DNA of 64,000 bases, from NCBI GenBank assembly GCA_026936325.1, contig JAPTHN010000003.1:49284511-49348510 (forward strand), given 5' to 3'. This document shows positions 37,772 through 48,652 of the stretch, one piece after another (position 1 is the stretch's first letter; every line of letters starts with the position of its first letter). A program made the position numbers and the translations under genes. The DNA comes from Platynereis dumerilii (taxonomy: Eukaryota; Annelida; Polychaeta; Phyllodocida; Nereididae). The notes below the pieces were generated by a model. The model was not told the origin of the DNA. It saw only the letters and a list, made by a program, of their open reading frames with translations, and did no database searches.

Positions 37772-38260
37772 TGAAGAGAAAAAGAAGAATGTGGAGAAAT
37801 TAAGCTGAAGCAACAAGGAAGATGAGAAGAAGGATGAAAAGAAGTGTAAAAGGATAAAGAAGGACTTGAAAGAAAAATGAGATTGAACGAAGAAGAGGCA
37901 TTTGGGAAAAGGAGAACGAGAAGAAAATGGAGAAAAAGAAAAGGGGGTAAGAGAAGATTGGAAAGGATGAGAAGGAAGAAGGAAGACAGTGAAGGAGGGG
38001 AAGAAAGAAACCGAGGAGAAGGAAACATAGAAGAAGGAAAAAGAGAAAAAGAAGGAAAACAACTTTCAGAAAAAGGAGAAGAAGAGGGAGAGAAGAATGA
38101 GGATAAGGATAGGGCAAGGAAGAAACAGCAGGGAAACAAGGAGGAGGAGAAGTAGAAAAAGAGGAATGTAAGAAGAAGAAGAAGAAGAAAAGAGTGGGAG
38201 AAGAAGGAGAATGACGAGAATAAGAGGAAGACAACGAGAATGGTGTCATAGAAGGAGAAC
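37772..38260. repeat. ~490-bp purine-rich tract (GAA/GGA)
   Basis: Almost pure A/G on the plus strand, including GAAGAAGAAGAAGAA near 38172. Long open frames on both strands here are composition artefacts (Lys/Arg/Glu or Ser/Phe only). The tract could form triplex DNA. It lies just right of unit X2 and is abutted by the MITE at 38267. Confidence 0.9.
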
Positions 38261-38266
38261 ATCATG

Positions 38267-38460
38267 CACTGTTAAATCTGGGATTTCGAGTGAGCTCAAA
38301 TTATATATATGGTTGCGAAATTCATTTGAGCTAACATAGCTTGTTGTTTGAAGTTATGATAATCTGCTCATTGTCATAACAACAAGCTACATGTATGTTA
38401 GCTCAATTGCAACCATCTCACTCAATCATTTAAGCTGACTTAAAATTCTAATTTTACAGT
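38267..38460. mobile_element. CACTGTAAA-family MITE, copy C
   Basis: Left end CACTGTTAAATCTGGGATTT, right end AATTTTACAGT. The most diverged of the four copies. It sits directly at the right end of the purine tract. Confidence 0.8.
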
Positions 38461-39215
38461 ATGTTGGAGCCAAAAAAAAGAACGAAAGAAACACGAAGCA
38501 ATGAAATGATGAAGAAAATGATAAAAGAAGAGAAAGGAAAGCAAATGGGAGATGAAGAACCTAGATGAATATTTATAAATGAACGCAGGGAAAAATGTAA
38601 GTATAGAAGATGAACGCTAAGCCCAATAACACGAAGAAGAAGAATATTTAAAAAATCTTTCTAGGAACCTGAGTATATTTTTCATGCCAGAACTCTTGTA
38701 TTACTAATGTAATGTATTGGTCTGGGAACTCATTCTGACTGCAATATTACGCAGTAAGTGAATGGCATGCATTGCAGAGAGCAACTTGATTGTTGCAATT
38801 TGCTCAGTAATGGTGACATATCTTCTCAAATAGAGGGAATATAGGCTGTTATATAGTTGATGTCGCATCTTATTCCTAGAATACATACATACATATTTTT
38901 CTCCCATGTATTTACAAAAAGTTAGCTCATACAAAAGGAACAAAAGTGTGGTACCGTGTACTTCTGGATTGAATCTGTCACATAAAACTGAAATCTGAAA
39001 TAATTCTTTATCGTGCTTGTGAAATAACGTCTACAGCCTGTTGTAGGTTGGCAAAACTTACCCTGAAATATTAAGAAGAGGGTTTGAGTATTATTTTATA
39101 ATAGTACTCCCTTGATATATAGGCATACTATGCATTTGATCTGACTGAACATGTCATTGAAGCTGGTGCAGCTGGGTGGAAGATGCCGCAGTAAGGTAGA
39201 AGTATTTGTAGAGTA

Positions 39216-39937
39216 GGGGAGACCAGGGTAAGTTGTGCCATTTTTTGCATCAGGCTGATTTTCCGAAAAACCAAAGCTTAATAATGTACACCGAAAATCA
39301 GACATCAAAATATAATACGTTAGCCAGAATCGACCAAAGTTTCAGGGCAGTCCGACCATTGGAAAGGTCATGATAGGCATTTGAAAAAGTAGGTCAAGTG
39401 GCACAATAATTTATAGTTTAGAGGGTGGTATAACACTTTTAATACATTTTCCTTTCAGTGTAAGTTATTTCACAACATGTTTAGGCCTTGTGTAAAATGA
39501 AGACAAAAAAATATGAATAAAAAAATAATTCCAATGTCACACCATTGGCACAACTCACCCCAATCAAAACGGCACAGCTTACCCGAAATTGATTTTCTGA
39601 ATGAAACTGGTTGTCAAACATTAACAAACAATGCGAAGTAAAATCTAACAACACAAATGTCTAGATATACCTCCTAACTTCATTCTACCAGAGGGACATC
39701 ATCTTATTACAAATACCGAATGACTGAGAAAACAAGAATGTAAGTCCTCCGCACTTCAAGATTTCAGCAATAAAATTGAATTTATGAGTGTATCTTTTCA
39801 TAACATTATATTTGTTAGTTTTTTTCTTGGTGCCTAATGATGTTGACCAAGTAGGTATATATGAGTGGCATTGCCTTCTTTGCCCAGTTCTTCATTTCAC
39901 CATAACAGTGGGTGGCACAACTTACCCCGGTCTCCCC
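39216..39937. mobile_element. TA-flanked element with GGGGAGACC..TTGTGCCA ends
   Basis: The 25-base terminal repeats (left GGGGAGACCAGGGTAAGTTG, then TGCCA) match at 24 positions. TA lies on each side (39214-39215, 39938-39939). 722 bp, no transposase frame. The termini resemble those of 50125-51084 and, less closely, 10116-11007. Confidence 0.85.
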
Positions 39938-39999
39938 TACTGCTGACCCATTATTACTTATGATTGCCAACATTTTTTATTCATGAATATTCTGCTGAT

Positions 40000-41860
40000 G
40001 CCTTTTTAGAGAAATATACAGTCCTGTGGGTCAAATACAATACAAAGAATGTACAATTAAATATTTAATAAAGGATAATAAACAGAAATTTGATAGAAAC
40101 CCAGCAATATAGAATTTATATGGTGTTTATATGCCTTTTGAGGTTTCTTGAAAAGTAGATTGTTTTGTTAAAAGGAGTAGGCCTAATCCTTCTTTATGCA
40201 AGCCTATTTCTGAAGTTATTCGATCCTAAATTATCATGCGTAATTGGCCATGATAAATTGAACTTGGGGTCCTCATGTTGACATCGTTAACTTCAACACT
40301 GCATAATAAATCAATAATACAATTTGTCAGATGATTAGTTATTCCAATTCTATGACCAATTTGACTTTAAATTAGCCTGTCTGCTGCCTCTTTGCCTCTG
40401 CTCACCATTGCAGGCTGGTTTGTCAGTCTGGGCATCACTCAATTCAAACCAATTGCAACCTAAAATGAGTTTGTCAAACACGTTCGGGGTAAAAACAGGT
40501 GGATTGATGAATGAGGTAACAAAATGGGGTTAACTCCATGTGTGTTAGAGATGGCCTGACTACGTACACCATATTCATCAAAATCAGTTGCGGCTCACAG
40601 AATGTGTTAAAATCACACTGCCCAAGTCCAACTGCTATTGTTGTAAATTGCTGTAACACATTGGCTGAGTTTGAAGTTATACTGTAAAGTAGATTGCGTG
40701 TCTAGTCCAGTACGAATGCCCAAACAAGTGAAAGTCATACATAAATCACTTCAAAATAAGTTTGGAGGAAATAGGTTGTCATGAATGTCATCATAATATT
40801 TATGTTCCTGTTATAATTGATTAATTGATAGACACGTAGATTTTCTTTACCATGCAATGTTGAATTTGTCACTTCACTCAAAATAATTTAGGAAAATCGG
40901 TTCTTTGAAATACCAAATTTTTTTTCCATGGAAAGTTATTTTTCCCAAACACCTTTACCATTGATGACAACGCAGCTGTATGGCATATTATTTCTAGAAA
41001 CCCTAATTGAAATGATATGGGGTCAAGCCTAAAACCATTCTGGATCTCTGCATTATATTTATTTCTTAGAGTGTTGGAGCTGAATTTTACTTAAACTTCA
41101 TTCATTTATTTAATTCATATCTCCTCACGACATTTCTTTCAAAAGCATTAGCCTCATTATAGTATACAAATCTCATTTAAACGTTGCTATATCACAATAT
41201 TACAATTTGGTGTTTGTCTTTTTAATCTTTTAAAACAGAAATTGGTCAAATATATGGCCTCACTAAAATCAATTCTATTGGCATAGTACCCTTTTTCTTT
41301 CCTTTTTTTACGGTCGGTCACTCTTGGATTTAATGGGAAAAGATATGGGCAATCTTAATCAGCAATCTTAATAAGCAATATAAAAAAGCAATATTAATAA
41401 GAGATATTAATAAGCAATATTGATAAGCAATAATTCAATTTCAAATGCCAAATTGAATTTCACATCATATAATGTCTTGTGTGGTTATCTCAATATCTCT
41501 TAAGTAGTTTCACAGAGATAAATAAAGCAAAAACAATATGTGGAGTGATTTCACCATCAGAATACCGTATTATGTTGTAGTAATGCAGTAAAATAAAAAC
41601 AACATAAAGCCTATGGGAATTAAAACTTGCAGCCAACCGTGAGATTAGAAACAATAAAAAGAGAAAGAAAAACATTTTTTCTTGCTTCTGCATCTTTTCT
41701 TAATAATTGTATTTTAATCATAATTGATTTACCAAAATAAGTAGTCAAATAGATTTAACTGACCTTGCATTGTTTTCCTTTGTAGAACCAAATGGTTAAT
41801 GTAGAATATAAGGAATGCCTGGTTAAGAGTTTGGCAGTGATGCTCAGTTAAGTATGAAAT
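40000..41860. other. No gene recognised; one short tandem repeat
   Basis: 41350-41435 repeats AATAAGCAATATT with a period of about 13-16 bases. The rest is AT-rich with no element ends or protein-like frames that I can identify. Confidence 0.5.
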
Positions 41861-42105
41861 GAAGCTGGCTCCTCTTTGAAGACACTGTACGTGGCGCTAG
41901 GCAGAGGCATGCCAGCCAGGGTGGCATTGCTTCCACAGATCTGGAGCTACACAGAGTTCAGCTTTCTGTTGTGCTGGCTTTCTCTATCTTTGTCTGCCTG
42001 TCTTTCACTCGATTTATATCTTCGTCTTTCTCTTAGTATAGGATTGATGTCACCTAATTTTTGTTCATCTGTACTGATGTCCTTCTCTTTCAGTGTTTGT
42101 GTCGC

Positions 42106-42272
42106 TTCGTCTGTCTATCTGTCTATCTGTCTATCTGTCTATCTGTCTGTCTGTCTATCTGTCTGTCTGTCTATCTGTCTATCTGTCTAGCTGTCTATCT
42201 GTCTATCTATCTGTCTATCTATCTGTCTATCTATCTATCTATCCATCTATCTATCCATCTGTCTATCTACCT
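42106..42272. repeat. TCTG/TCTA tetranucleotide microsatellite
   Basis: About 165 bases of mixed TCTG and TCTA units, grading from TCTG-rich to TCTA-rich. The Leu/Ser/Cys/Tyr-rich frames across it are artefacts. Confidence 0.95.
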
Positions 42273-42663
42273 TTCTGATATAAGAACATTGACGAGTTAA
42301 CCAACCGCATGCAATAATATTATATAATGGGAATGTCATACTCTGACCGGCTGACAGCAATTAATTGCTTATTTAGAAAATATGTCATTTGAGCAGAAAA
42401 TATGAATGCATTCTTTCTCTGTTATTGAAACAAACAACCCTGACAGATGGACAAATAGGAATGTTTTTGTTAGGCATCAATGTTTATAAACTAAATACCG
42501 TAACTACTGAAACGTCAGTAAATGATATTGATGCCTTGGACAGAACCCTGTTACGATGAATTGTTCACATAATAAAGCTTTTCAGAAGTTTACAAGTATG
42601 TGCACTTAATTGTACATGTAAATAATTAGTTAAGATCATAGGATTTGACTGAGACAATTCCTA

Positions 42664-43105
42664 CACTCTCAACAAAAAGGTTTTATATGGAACCTGTAAG
42701 GGTTCTATGAGCTGGTATAGATAAGGAACACTGTAGTTTGTTCAATTTTTAAAAAGGTTCCACCTGCAAACAAAAACAACACTTTGATAATCCAGCTGCA
42801 CTGAACTCCCACAATCGAGCCCCTTCCTCTCAAGTCGGGAGCATAGAGTTCCATCATATTGCCTTCCCACCAGTATTGAACCTTTTCAATTCAGTTGAAC
42901 CCTTAATAATTTATACACTCACCAGCAAAAGAAATGCAGCACTTAATTTTGGCTTATAATTTTGCAAAGCATTTTTTTTTGGACAAAACAAATTATATGG
43001 TATTGAAAAAAATTCTTTGCAAAATTATAGGCAAAAATCAAGCCAGGGCTGCGTTTCTTCTGCTGGTGAGTGTATATACCACCAAGAACCTTTTGCGCAA
43101 GTGTG
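42664..43105. mobile_element. CACTCTTAAC-family MITE interrupted by a second MITE
   Basis: The left end CACTCTCAACAAAAAGG and the word TATGGAACCTGTAAGGGTTC match the 23277 family. The right end (ATACCACCAAGAACCTTTTG) resumes after the nested element at 42916-43072. Confidence 0.75.
42916..43072. mobile_element. CACTCACCAGCAAAAG-family MITE (intact copy)
   Basis: CACTCACCAGCAAAAGAAAT at the left and TTCTGCTGGTGAGTG at the right, with TA on each side. Inner TTTTGCAAAG/CTTTGCAAAA also pair, so most of its 157 bases form a hairpin. Confidence 0.8.
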
Positions 43106-43109
43106 TATC

Positions 43110-44002
43110 ATCATTCTCTTTTCTTTGTGCACAAAAAAGTCTTAACTTTTATCCACCAAATAATTATTACGTTTACATTCACAAATCCCTGTTCAGCCAA
43201 TGGTGAAGTAACGCTAATTTGGAATATTTTTCCCCATCAAGAAATGTAGGCCTACAATTGCGGGTAAAGAGCATACATAACTTTTCTTTTCATTCAACTA
43301 CACCATGACTACGTAGCCTACTCTGATATTTTTGCATAATTTTCTGCATTTCATAATTAATACAGACAATTTGTTCGGCGACAAGACTTTTGTCCGAGCA
43401 CATTTTGGACGTACAGTCTATATCAATTTGTGGAATATTCTGACTCAGAAAAAAACTTTCAAAATATAATCACGTGAAATAGGCATTTAGCCTTCATTTA
43501 AGATTTAAGCCACATCTTGATGAAATCAGTCAACCACAAGTCAGGATATGAGCTAGTCAAATACTTGACTATGTAACAAGGGACTTGTTATATAGTCAAG
43601 AAGTTGTTAATATCAAATGGAGACGAGATTTCTTCTAAAATGTCAAAACAACAACTTCTAATGATGCTTACATAAAATTAATTAAACACCTTCTCCTGGC
43701 CTGTCACTCCATGTTGTGCTGGTCATTCTCCACAATTTCCGCACATTGTCAATGCTTCGTAAATCCATATTAAAGAATGTCTGGGACATGTTGAATTTTC
43801 GTGACCAAAAGACAATGTGAACTTCTTTTGACTGCTGATAAACACTGTCTAATCTACATGCTAAGAGGATTAATAACGTCCAGTGCCTAAGTTTGTGTTG
43901 TTGGATGTTTATCATTGTTTAGGGTATATTAAAATCTTAATGTTGTTCATAGCATGTGATAGCTGTTCATTCATATTAACTGATCACTTTTCAGTCTCAG
44001 TT
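43110..44002. other. No gene or element recognised
   Basis: AT-rich intergenic sequence with short frames only. Confidence 0.4.
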
Positions 44003-44014
44003 ATCCCAACACTG

Positions 44015-45070
44015 CAGTGGCATAGCCAGAAATCCATGAGTGGGGGGGCCAAGGGGGGGCCAGGGTCTGAACTAGGGGGGGCAACCTTTCGCGGAATTTT
44101 TGCGACATTGTTGCGGCATTATATGGATAGAAATTGACACAGCGTTGACAGTCTTCTCTACAAACGACTTATTAGCAATATTGACCGTCTTATCTTTTGT
44201 GACTGAAAAACAAAATGACCATACATCTCATACTAAAATCAGTTTTGACCTATCAAATATAACGAAACAGTTCCTATGGTTCCGATATAAAAAATATGAC
44301 AACCACACCTCATCAATTACCATGAGTCATAGAGAGTATATTTTGCAGTGAAATGGTCCTCTTGTTTTTTGTTTTTTGTTCATAACTGTCTTTGTCACCA
44401 GATTCTCTGGGTGTTCTTTGCAAGTTTTCAGTATATTCATGCTCAGAATGTCCTCTTCCTAATTTCATCGGTCTAAATCGAATATTTATGGAAGTCCTTT
44501 TGATGGAAATCTACCCAACTAAGTAGTAGCAATTTGTGCAAATGACACAAATGCCAAAAATGTAGGGAAATTCCATGCACACTTGAATAATTGAGCAATT
44601 TGTACAAATACTCTGGTAAATCAGATCTGTTTGATAAGAAACAATTCAAAGCAGCATTACTTCTTTAACTGAGCAATGGCAACGGAAAGATTTCCTCAAA
44701 ACACCCTGATTTTAGGTGTTGCATGGAATCTCTAGATGCATAGGTAATTAGGTATACTGGAAGGGGGAGTAGTCACCCTCCCCCCAAAAAATTGCTCACC
44801 CCCTAAAAGGAATGCGCGCGGTACTCATATTGCAAGATATATTCAAATAAGGAAATCGAAAATTAGCAGATGCTTCAGAACTTTTCAAAGGGCAACTGTC
44901 ATTCAAGAGAAAATTGGGTACTATAATTAGCGCCAGCAAAGGCAAAAACGTAAGACAAATACATGTATTCCAGCGACTGTTGCTGCTCCAATAATTTTTT
45001 CAAATTTTTCAAATCTGAAATGGGGGGGCCACTTATCCATTCCCCAGGCCCCCCCATAGCTCCGCCACTG
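44015..45070. mobile_element. Probable hAT-like element with CAGTGGC ends
   Basis: Left CAGTGGCATAGCCAG followed by GGGGGGGCC; right GGCCCCCCC then GCTCCGCCACTG. Near-identical octamers ATCCCAAC (44003-44010) and ATCCCAAG (45071-45078) fit the hAT nTnnnnAn duplication, with four extra bases (ACTG) on the left. The interior has no recognisable transposase. Confidence 0.5.
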
Positions 45071-45183
45071 ATCCCAAGTGTAGCAAATTCACAGCTAGAA
45101 TTATATGAAGTCATGTTTCTTTTAATTCCTTGACAGTTGGTCACAGTGGACAAAATAGCAGGACACCACACCTCAAATTTGTT

Positions 45184-45270
45184 CAATTGATTGGAGGAGA
45201 GGGGGAGGCGCATTGGTCAATTGATTGAAGGAGAGGGGGAGGCGCATTGGTCAATTGATTGAAGGAGAGG
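45184..45270. repeat. 34-bp tandem repeat, 2.6 units
   Basis: CAATTGATTGAAGGAGAGGG then GGAGGCGCATTGGT, repeated with a single difference in the first unit. Confidence 0.9.
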
Positions 45271-45670
45271 AGCAGGCCCACCCTACCCTACGTCACTTAT
45301 CAGCTGACTGAACATGCAGTAGGGACACAAAATATTGCTCAAATTCCTATTTCATATATTTTTCTTGATCTGGAGTTAAAACCGATTTTTTAAAGGTTGA
45401 TAGGATGCACTTGCAGTAGCCCATTCTTTCATAGGGAAAAATATGAACGAAAATCCAATTTTGGTGAACGTGGCCCTTTAATGTCTAACACTTGGACCAA
45501 AGTAATAGGCACAATTACTTCCTTTGTGGTACAGAGGGTGGCTGATTTAAAAATAATAAAATAAATAAATAGATGGCTGGAATTGATAGATGACCCTATG
45601 TATAGAAATATATATTATACATTGTACATAGATTTTCACGGATGGGCATGTAGTTTTACATGGATAAAGA

Positions 45671-45726
45671 GCTAGATAGCTAGATAGCTAGATAGCTAGA
45701 TAGCTAGATAGCTAGATAGATAGATG

Positions 45727-45781
<55 letters not shown>

Positions 45782-45783
45782 GG
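45671..45783. repeat. TAGC-TAGA then GATA microsatellite
   Basis: Six GCTAGATA octamers pass into about 16 GATA tetramers with one GGATA interruption. Confidence 0.95.
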
Positions 45784-45789
45784 TTGATT

Positions 45790-46620
45790 GGGACTTTACA
45801 TCCTGTATTTATGCACTCAATAAAGGGGGAGGACACTGCAAATAGGCCAAGAATGATTGAAACAGCCGTCCAACATAGTCAGAAGAGCTGCATTCGAGCC
45901 CTGGACCTAGTGATTGGTGATTGATTGACCGATTGATTGCTTATGGTCATATAATATGCACAAGTTTCAGATGTTTGTTACATGTACAGTATTGGTTCCA
46001 AATAAGTTGTTTGAAGTTTGCCAGTTTTGTTTTTTGTCAGCTTTGCTGTTTAAAACACTTATTGCATATAATGATTATTATAAATCCCAGAATGCCCTTT
46101 AACTGGGCCATTTTAATCAACAATGCCATCATTTTTTAAGAGGACGTTCTGGGGACTCTCGATCTGAAATTCATGGATTTTGACAGCTTTAAGTGGAAAT
46201 TAAGGACAGATTTTGTTGGATACAATGCTAAACACCATTTACAAAAGGTAGGGCATGTTTTCACAGCTTGACAGGCCAATTTTTATAGTTTAAACAGGCC
46301 TAGAATTGCCCACACAAATCTGATATGGAAATTTCGACCGATATTGTATTTGGATTCTGCTAGACTAAGCTAAAGACTAGATATGAGCAGTAGCGTCGAG
46401 AACATCATGGTATCGACAAGACTTCTATCGATGACTGTACAATCTTCTACTCTGCTTGACGGTGTTCATAAGGCTCTCACAAAATATAGGCGACTGAATT
46501 TGAATGTCATTGCCAGTCTGAGAAATGCATGCTGCTAACACCTGGTACCAAAGATAGTTTTGTATGCTTCAACATTGCAGCTCCAAAGAAATAGTTCCAA
46601 TTTCATGGCACATTCACAAA
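45790..46620. other. No gene recognised
   Basis: Intergenic sequence with no element ends, repeats or protein-like frames that I can support. Confidence 0.4.
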
Positions 46621-46672
46621 GTTTCTCTTCAACATTGAGGTAAACCAGTGTAAGACTCGCCAATCACATGCC

Positions 46673-46893
46673 CTAAGGAAGTAGACAAGGCCATCAGCAT
46701 ACTCAGAAACAGCCCTGGTTTCTTCCAGACAAAAATCTGTGATTTCTCCTCAATGGGTTTATGTAGACCGCTCGCTAGAGCTAACAGAATTTCACGCTTG
46801 CCACTAGGTGGCAACAGATGACAGCAAATGTTCTGCCAAGGCTGAAAAAAGTAGTGGCAATACAACAGCGGTCCACTTGTAGACAGTCTCACT
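46673..46893. repeat. Segment paralogous to 32003-32217
   Basis: About 80% identical over 215 bases: AGGAAGTAGACAAGGCCATC, then AACAGCCCT-GTTTCTTCCAG, and at the end ACAGCGGTCCACTTGTAGAC. Both strands have partly open frames in each copy, but none matches a known family and a plus-strand frame has stops in both. Confidence 0.75.
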
Positions 46894-47303
46894 GCACTGT
46901 TACAGTTTGATTGCTGGCTGTATGTATATTGTATAATCCCTTGTCTTGAGTCCAGGTCGATAGAGTCTAAACTTGACATCAATTTAAATGTGAGAAGCTT
47001 GAGATTCTCATGCGAATTGTTGTGTGACTGACATAAGGTTATATTTTCTAAAAACCCAAGTGTAATGAACAAGCTATACATAAACAGAAAATGATTGCAT
47101 TTGAATGATTCTGAAACAATGATACTCGCTTACAATGTGATCAATGCTGTAATATGTAGTTGGCACAGCCAAAGATTCGCGTGAGCCTGATTTTATGTAG
47201 TAGGCCTACCTGCATCAATTACATCTCTTCAAGAGCTTTAAAACAACATCAAAAACTCATGTGTGTGATAAAAACTGAATTAACAAAGAAGCGATCTAGT
47301 TAA

Positions 47304-48106
47304 GGTGGCTCGCTATTCATGGAGCAGCAATGGCGGCGTCACCATAGCAACAACAGCCTACTGAGCTCTGTGGACTGCTTTTTAGGTTTTTTATAATTCC
47401 GTGCGACTGCCACTTCGTTTGTCATTTGCGTCACTTCTATTAGGGTTAGAAACTTCTGGTTTGAAGCATTAGATGCGCTATGAACATCACTATGACATGC
47501 CAGAGATTCAGCTTTATGGTCCAAATAGAAACTTTTTACACGCGATTTTTGGCAAGCAGGTCTAATTTCTAAAAATTGACTTTGAGATATAAATAAATTT
47601 TTATCTCAATTTCTATCGCGGTAGCAAACCTTCTCTTATACATTTTATTGTTCCTAACAATATTTGGAAATTAATGACAAAAAAAAAGAGAAACCCTACC
47701 CGTCAATTTTTTTTAGCGCCATGGTTTATAAAAAAAATTAAAATTGTCAAAATCAAAACTTTTATTCCGAGCCCCTTGGAAAGTCCTTTAAACTAAATAT
47801 ATCTCTTTGAAATTGTAATCAGCAGTTCCATTGAAGTTTTTTCTTCAATTCCATGCTTCATTTCATAATATGGGATGCATGACCACTGAATGGCAGGACA
47901 AACTTCACAGAAAGAAAGATAAGAAAAAAATTGAGTTTTTCAGGTTTGCGTGGACTGACTTTCTTGTACATAACCTCAAATATTTCGAAAAAAAGGCTGG
48001 TTGCGACCACTTTTTTTACATATCCTTGCTATAAACTATATTTCGGATCATTCTAAACTATTTTTGAGAAATCCTATCTTAGAAAGTTCACGAGTATCGA
48101 GCCACC
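47304..48106. mobile_element. Second TTAA-flanked inverted-repeat element
   Basis: Begins GGTGGCTCGCTATTC and ends TATCGAGCCACC, between TTAA at 47300-47303 and TTAA at 48107-48110. Its terminal bases resemble those of the element at 55027-55867 (GGTGACTC versus GGTGGCTC). It is about 800 bp long, AT-rich, has no convincing open frame, and is probably non-autonomous. Confidence 0.7.
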
Positions 48107-48109
48107 TTA

Positions 48110-48650
48110 ATTAACTAAATCAAAGGATCGTCACAGTAGCCTGCACAATACCAGATACCATCTGGCGGAAAATGACGGAAACCGTCGCCGATGTTTCTTG
48201 AAGAAAATTGAGAAAACTGAGACTTTTTCCTCTGAAATTCACTTATTACGCACTAAGGAGTGATTATAACACCCATTGGAAATATTCTGATACATTGGAA
48301 TGATAAGCTTAAGTTATGTAAGTTCCTATTAAACTAAATCTGAAGGTGATGAATGGCTCTCGCATCGCAGATTCAGGCGGTTCAACAAATCAGGTCAGTA
48401 AAGCTGTTGTCAACAACATGTCAGGCACCTGTTGCGATAAGTTTGCGTTCCGTGAATGGGCTGCTTCGTAGCCCATTCGCTCACGCGAATATTAATTCCT
48501 TCTTACCAAAACATGTCTAAGCAATAATTAAGTGTTACATATCTTTGCTGATGTGTGCATATTCACAACTCTTGCAATATCGTTTGAATGAAACCCTGTT
48601 CATCATTTTTTGGGGATCAATGCAGCCATCAACAATAACCTTCCGTATGA
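48110..48650. other. No gene recognised; one short perfect hairpin
   Basis: GAATGGGCT-GCTTCGT-AGCCCATTC near 48453-48477 is a nine-base-arm hairpin. The rest is unremarkable. Confidence 0.4.
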
Positions 48651-48652
48651 TA

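Noticed and set aside
37732-38265. Long open frames of 90-177 codons on both strands
   Set aside because: They lie in a purine tract and encode only Lys/Arg/Glu or Ser/Phe/Leu runs; absence of stops follows from composition.
41876-42300. 104-codon frame rich in Leu-Ser-Cys-Tyr
   Set aside because: The second half is a TCTG/TCTA microsatellite; the first half shows no domain or paralog.
46629-47081. 150-codon minus-strand frame, partly similar to a 74-codon frame at 32002-32226
   Set aside because: The similarity comes from the shared 215-bp segment. Substitutions are spread over all codon positions, no known domain is present, and the open stretch beyond the shared segment has no counterpart.
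48453-48477. Short GC-rich hairpin resembling a bacterial terminator
   Set aside because: The window is clearly eukaryotic, there is no adjacent gene end, and a nine-base stem is expected by chance at this scale.
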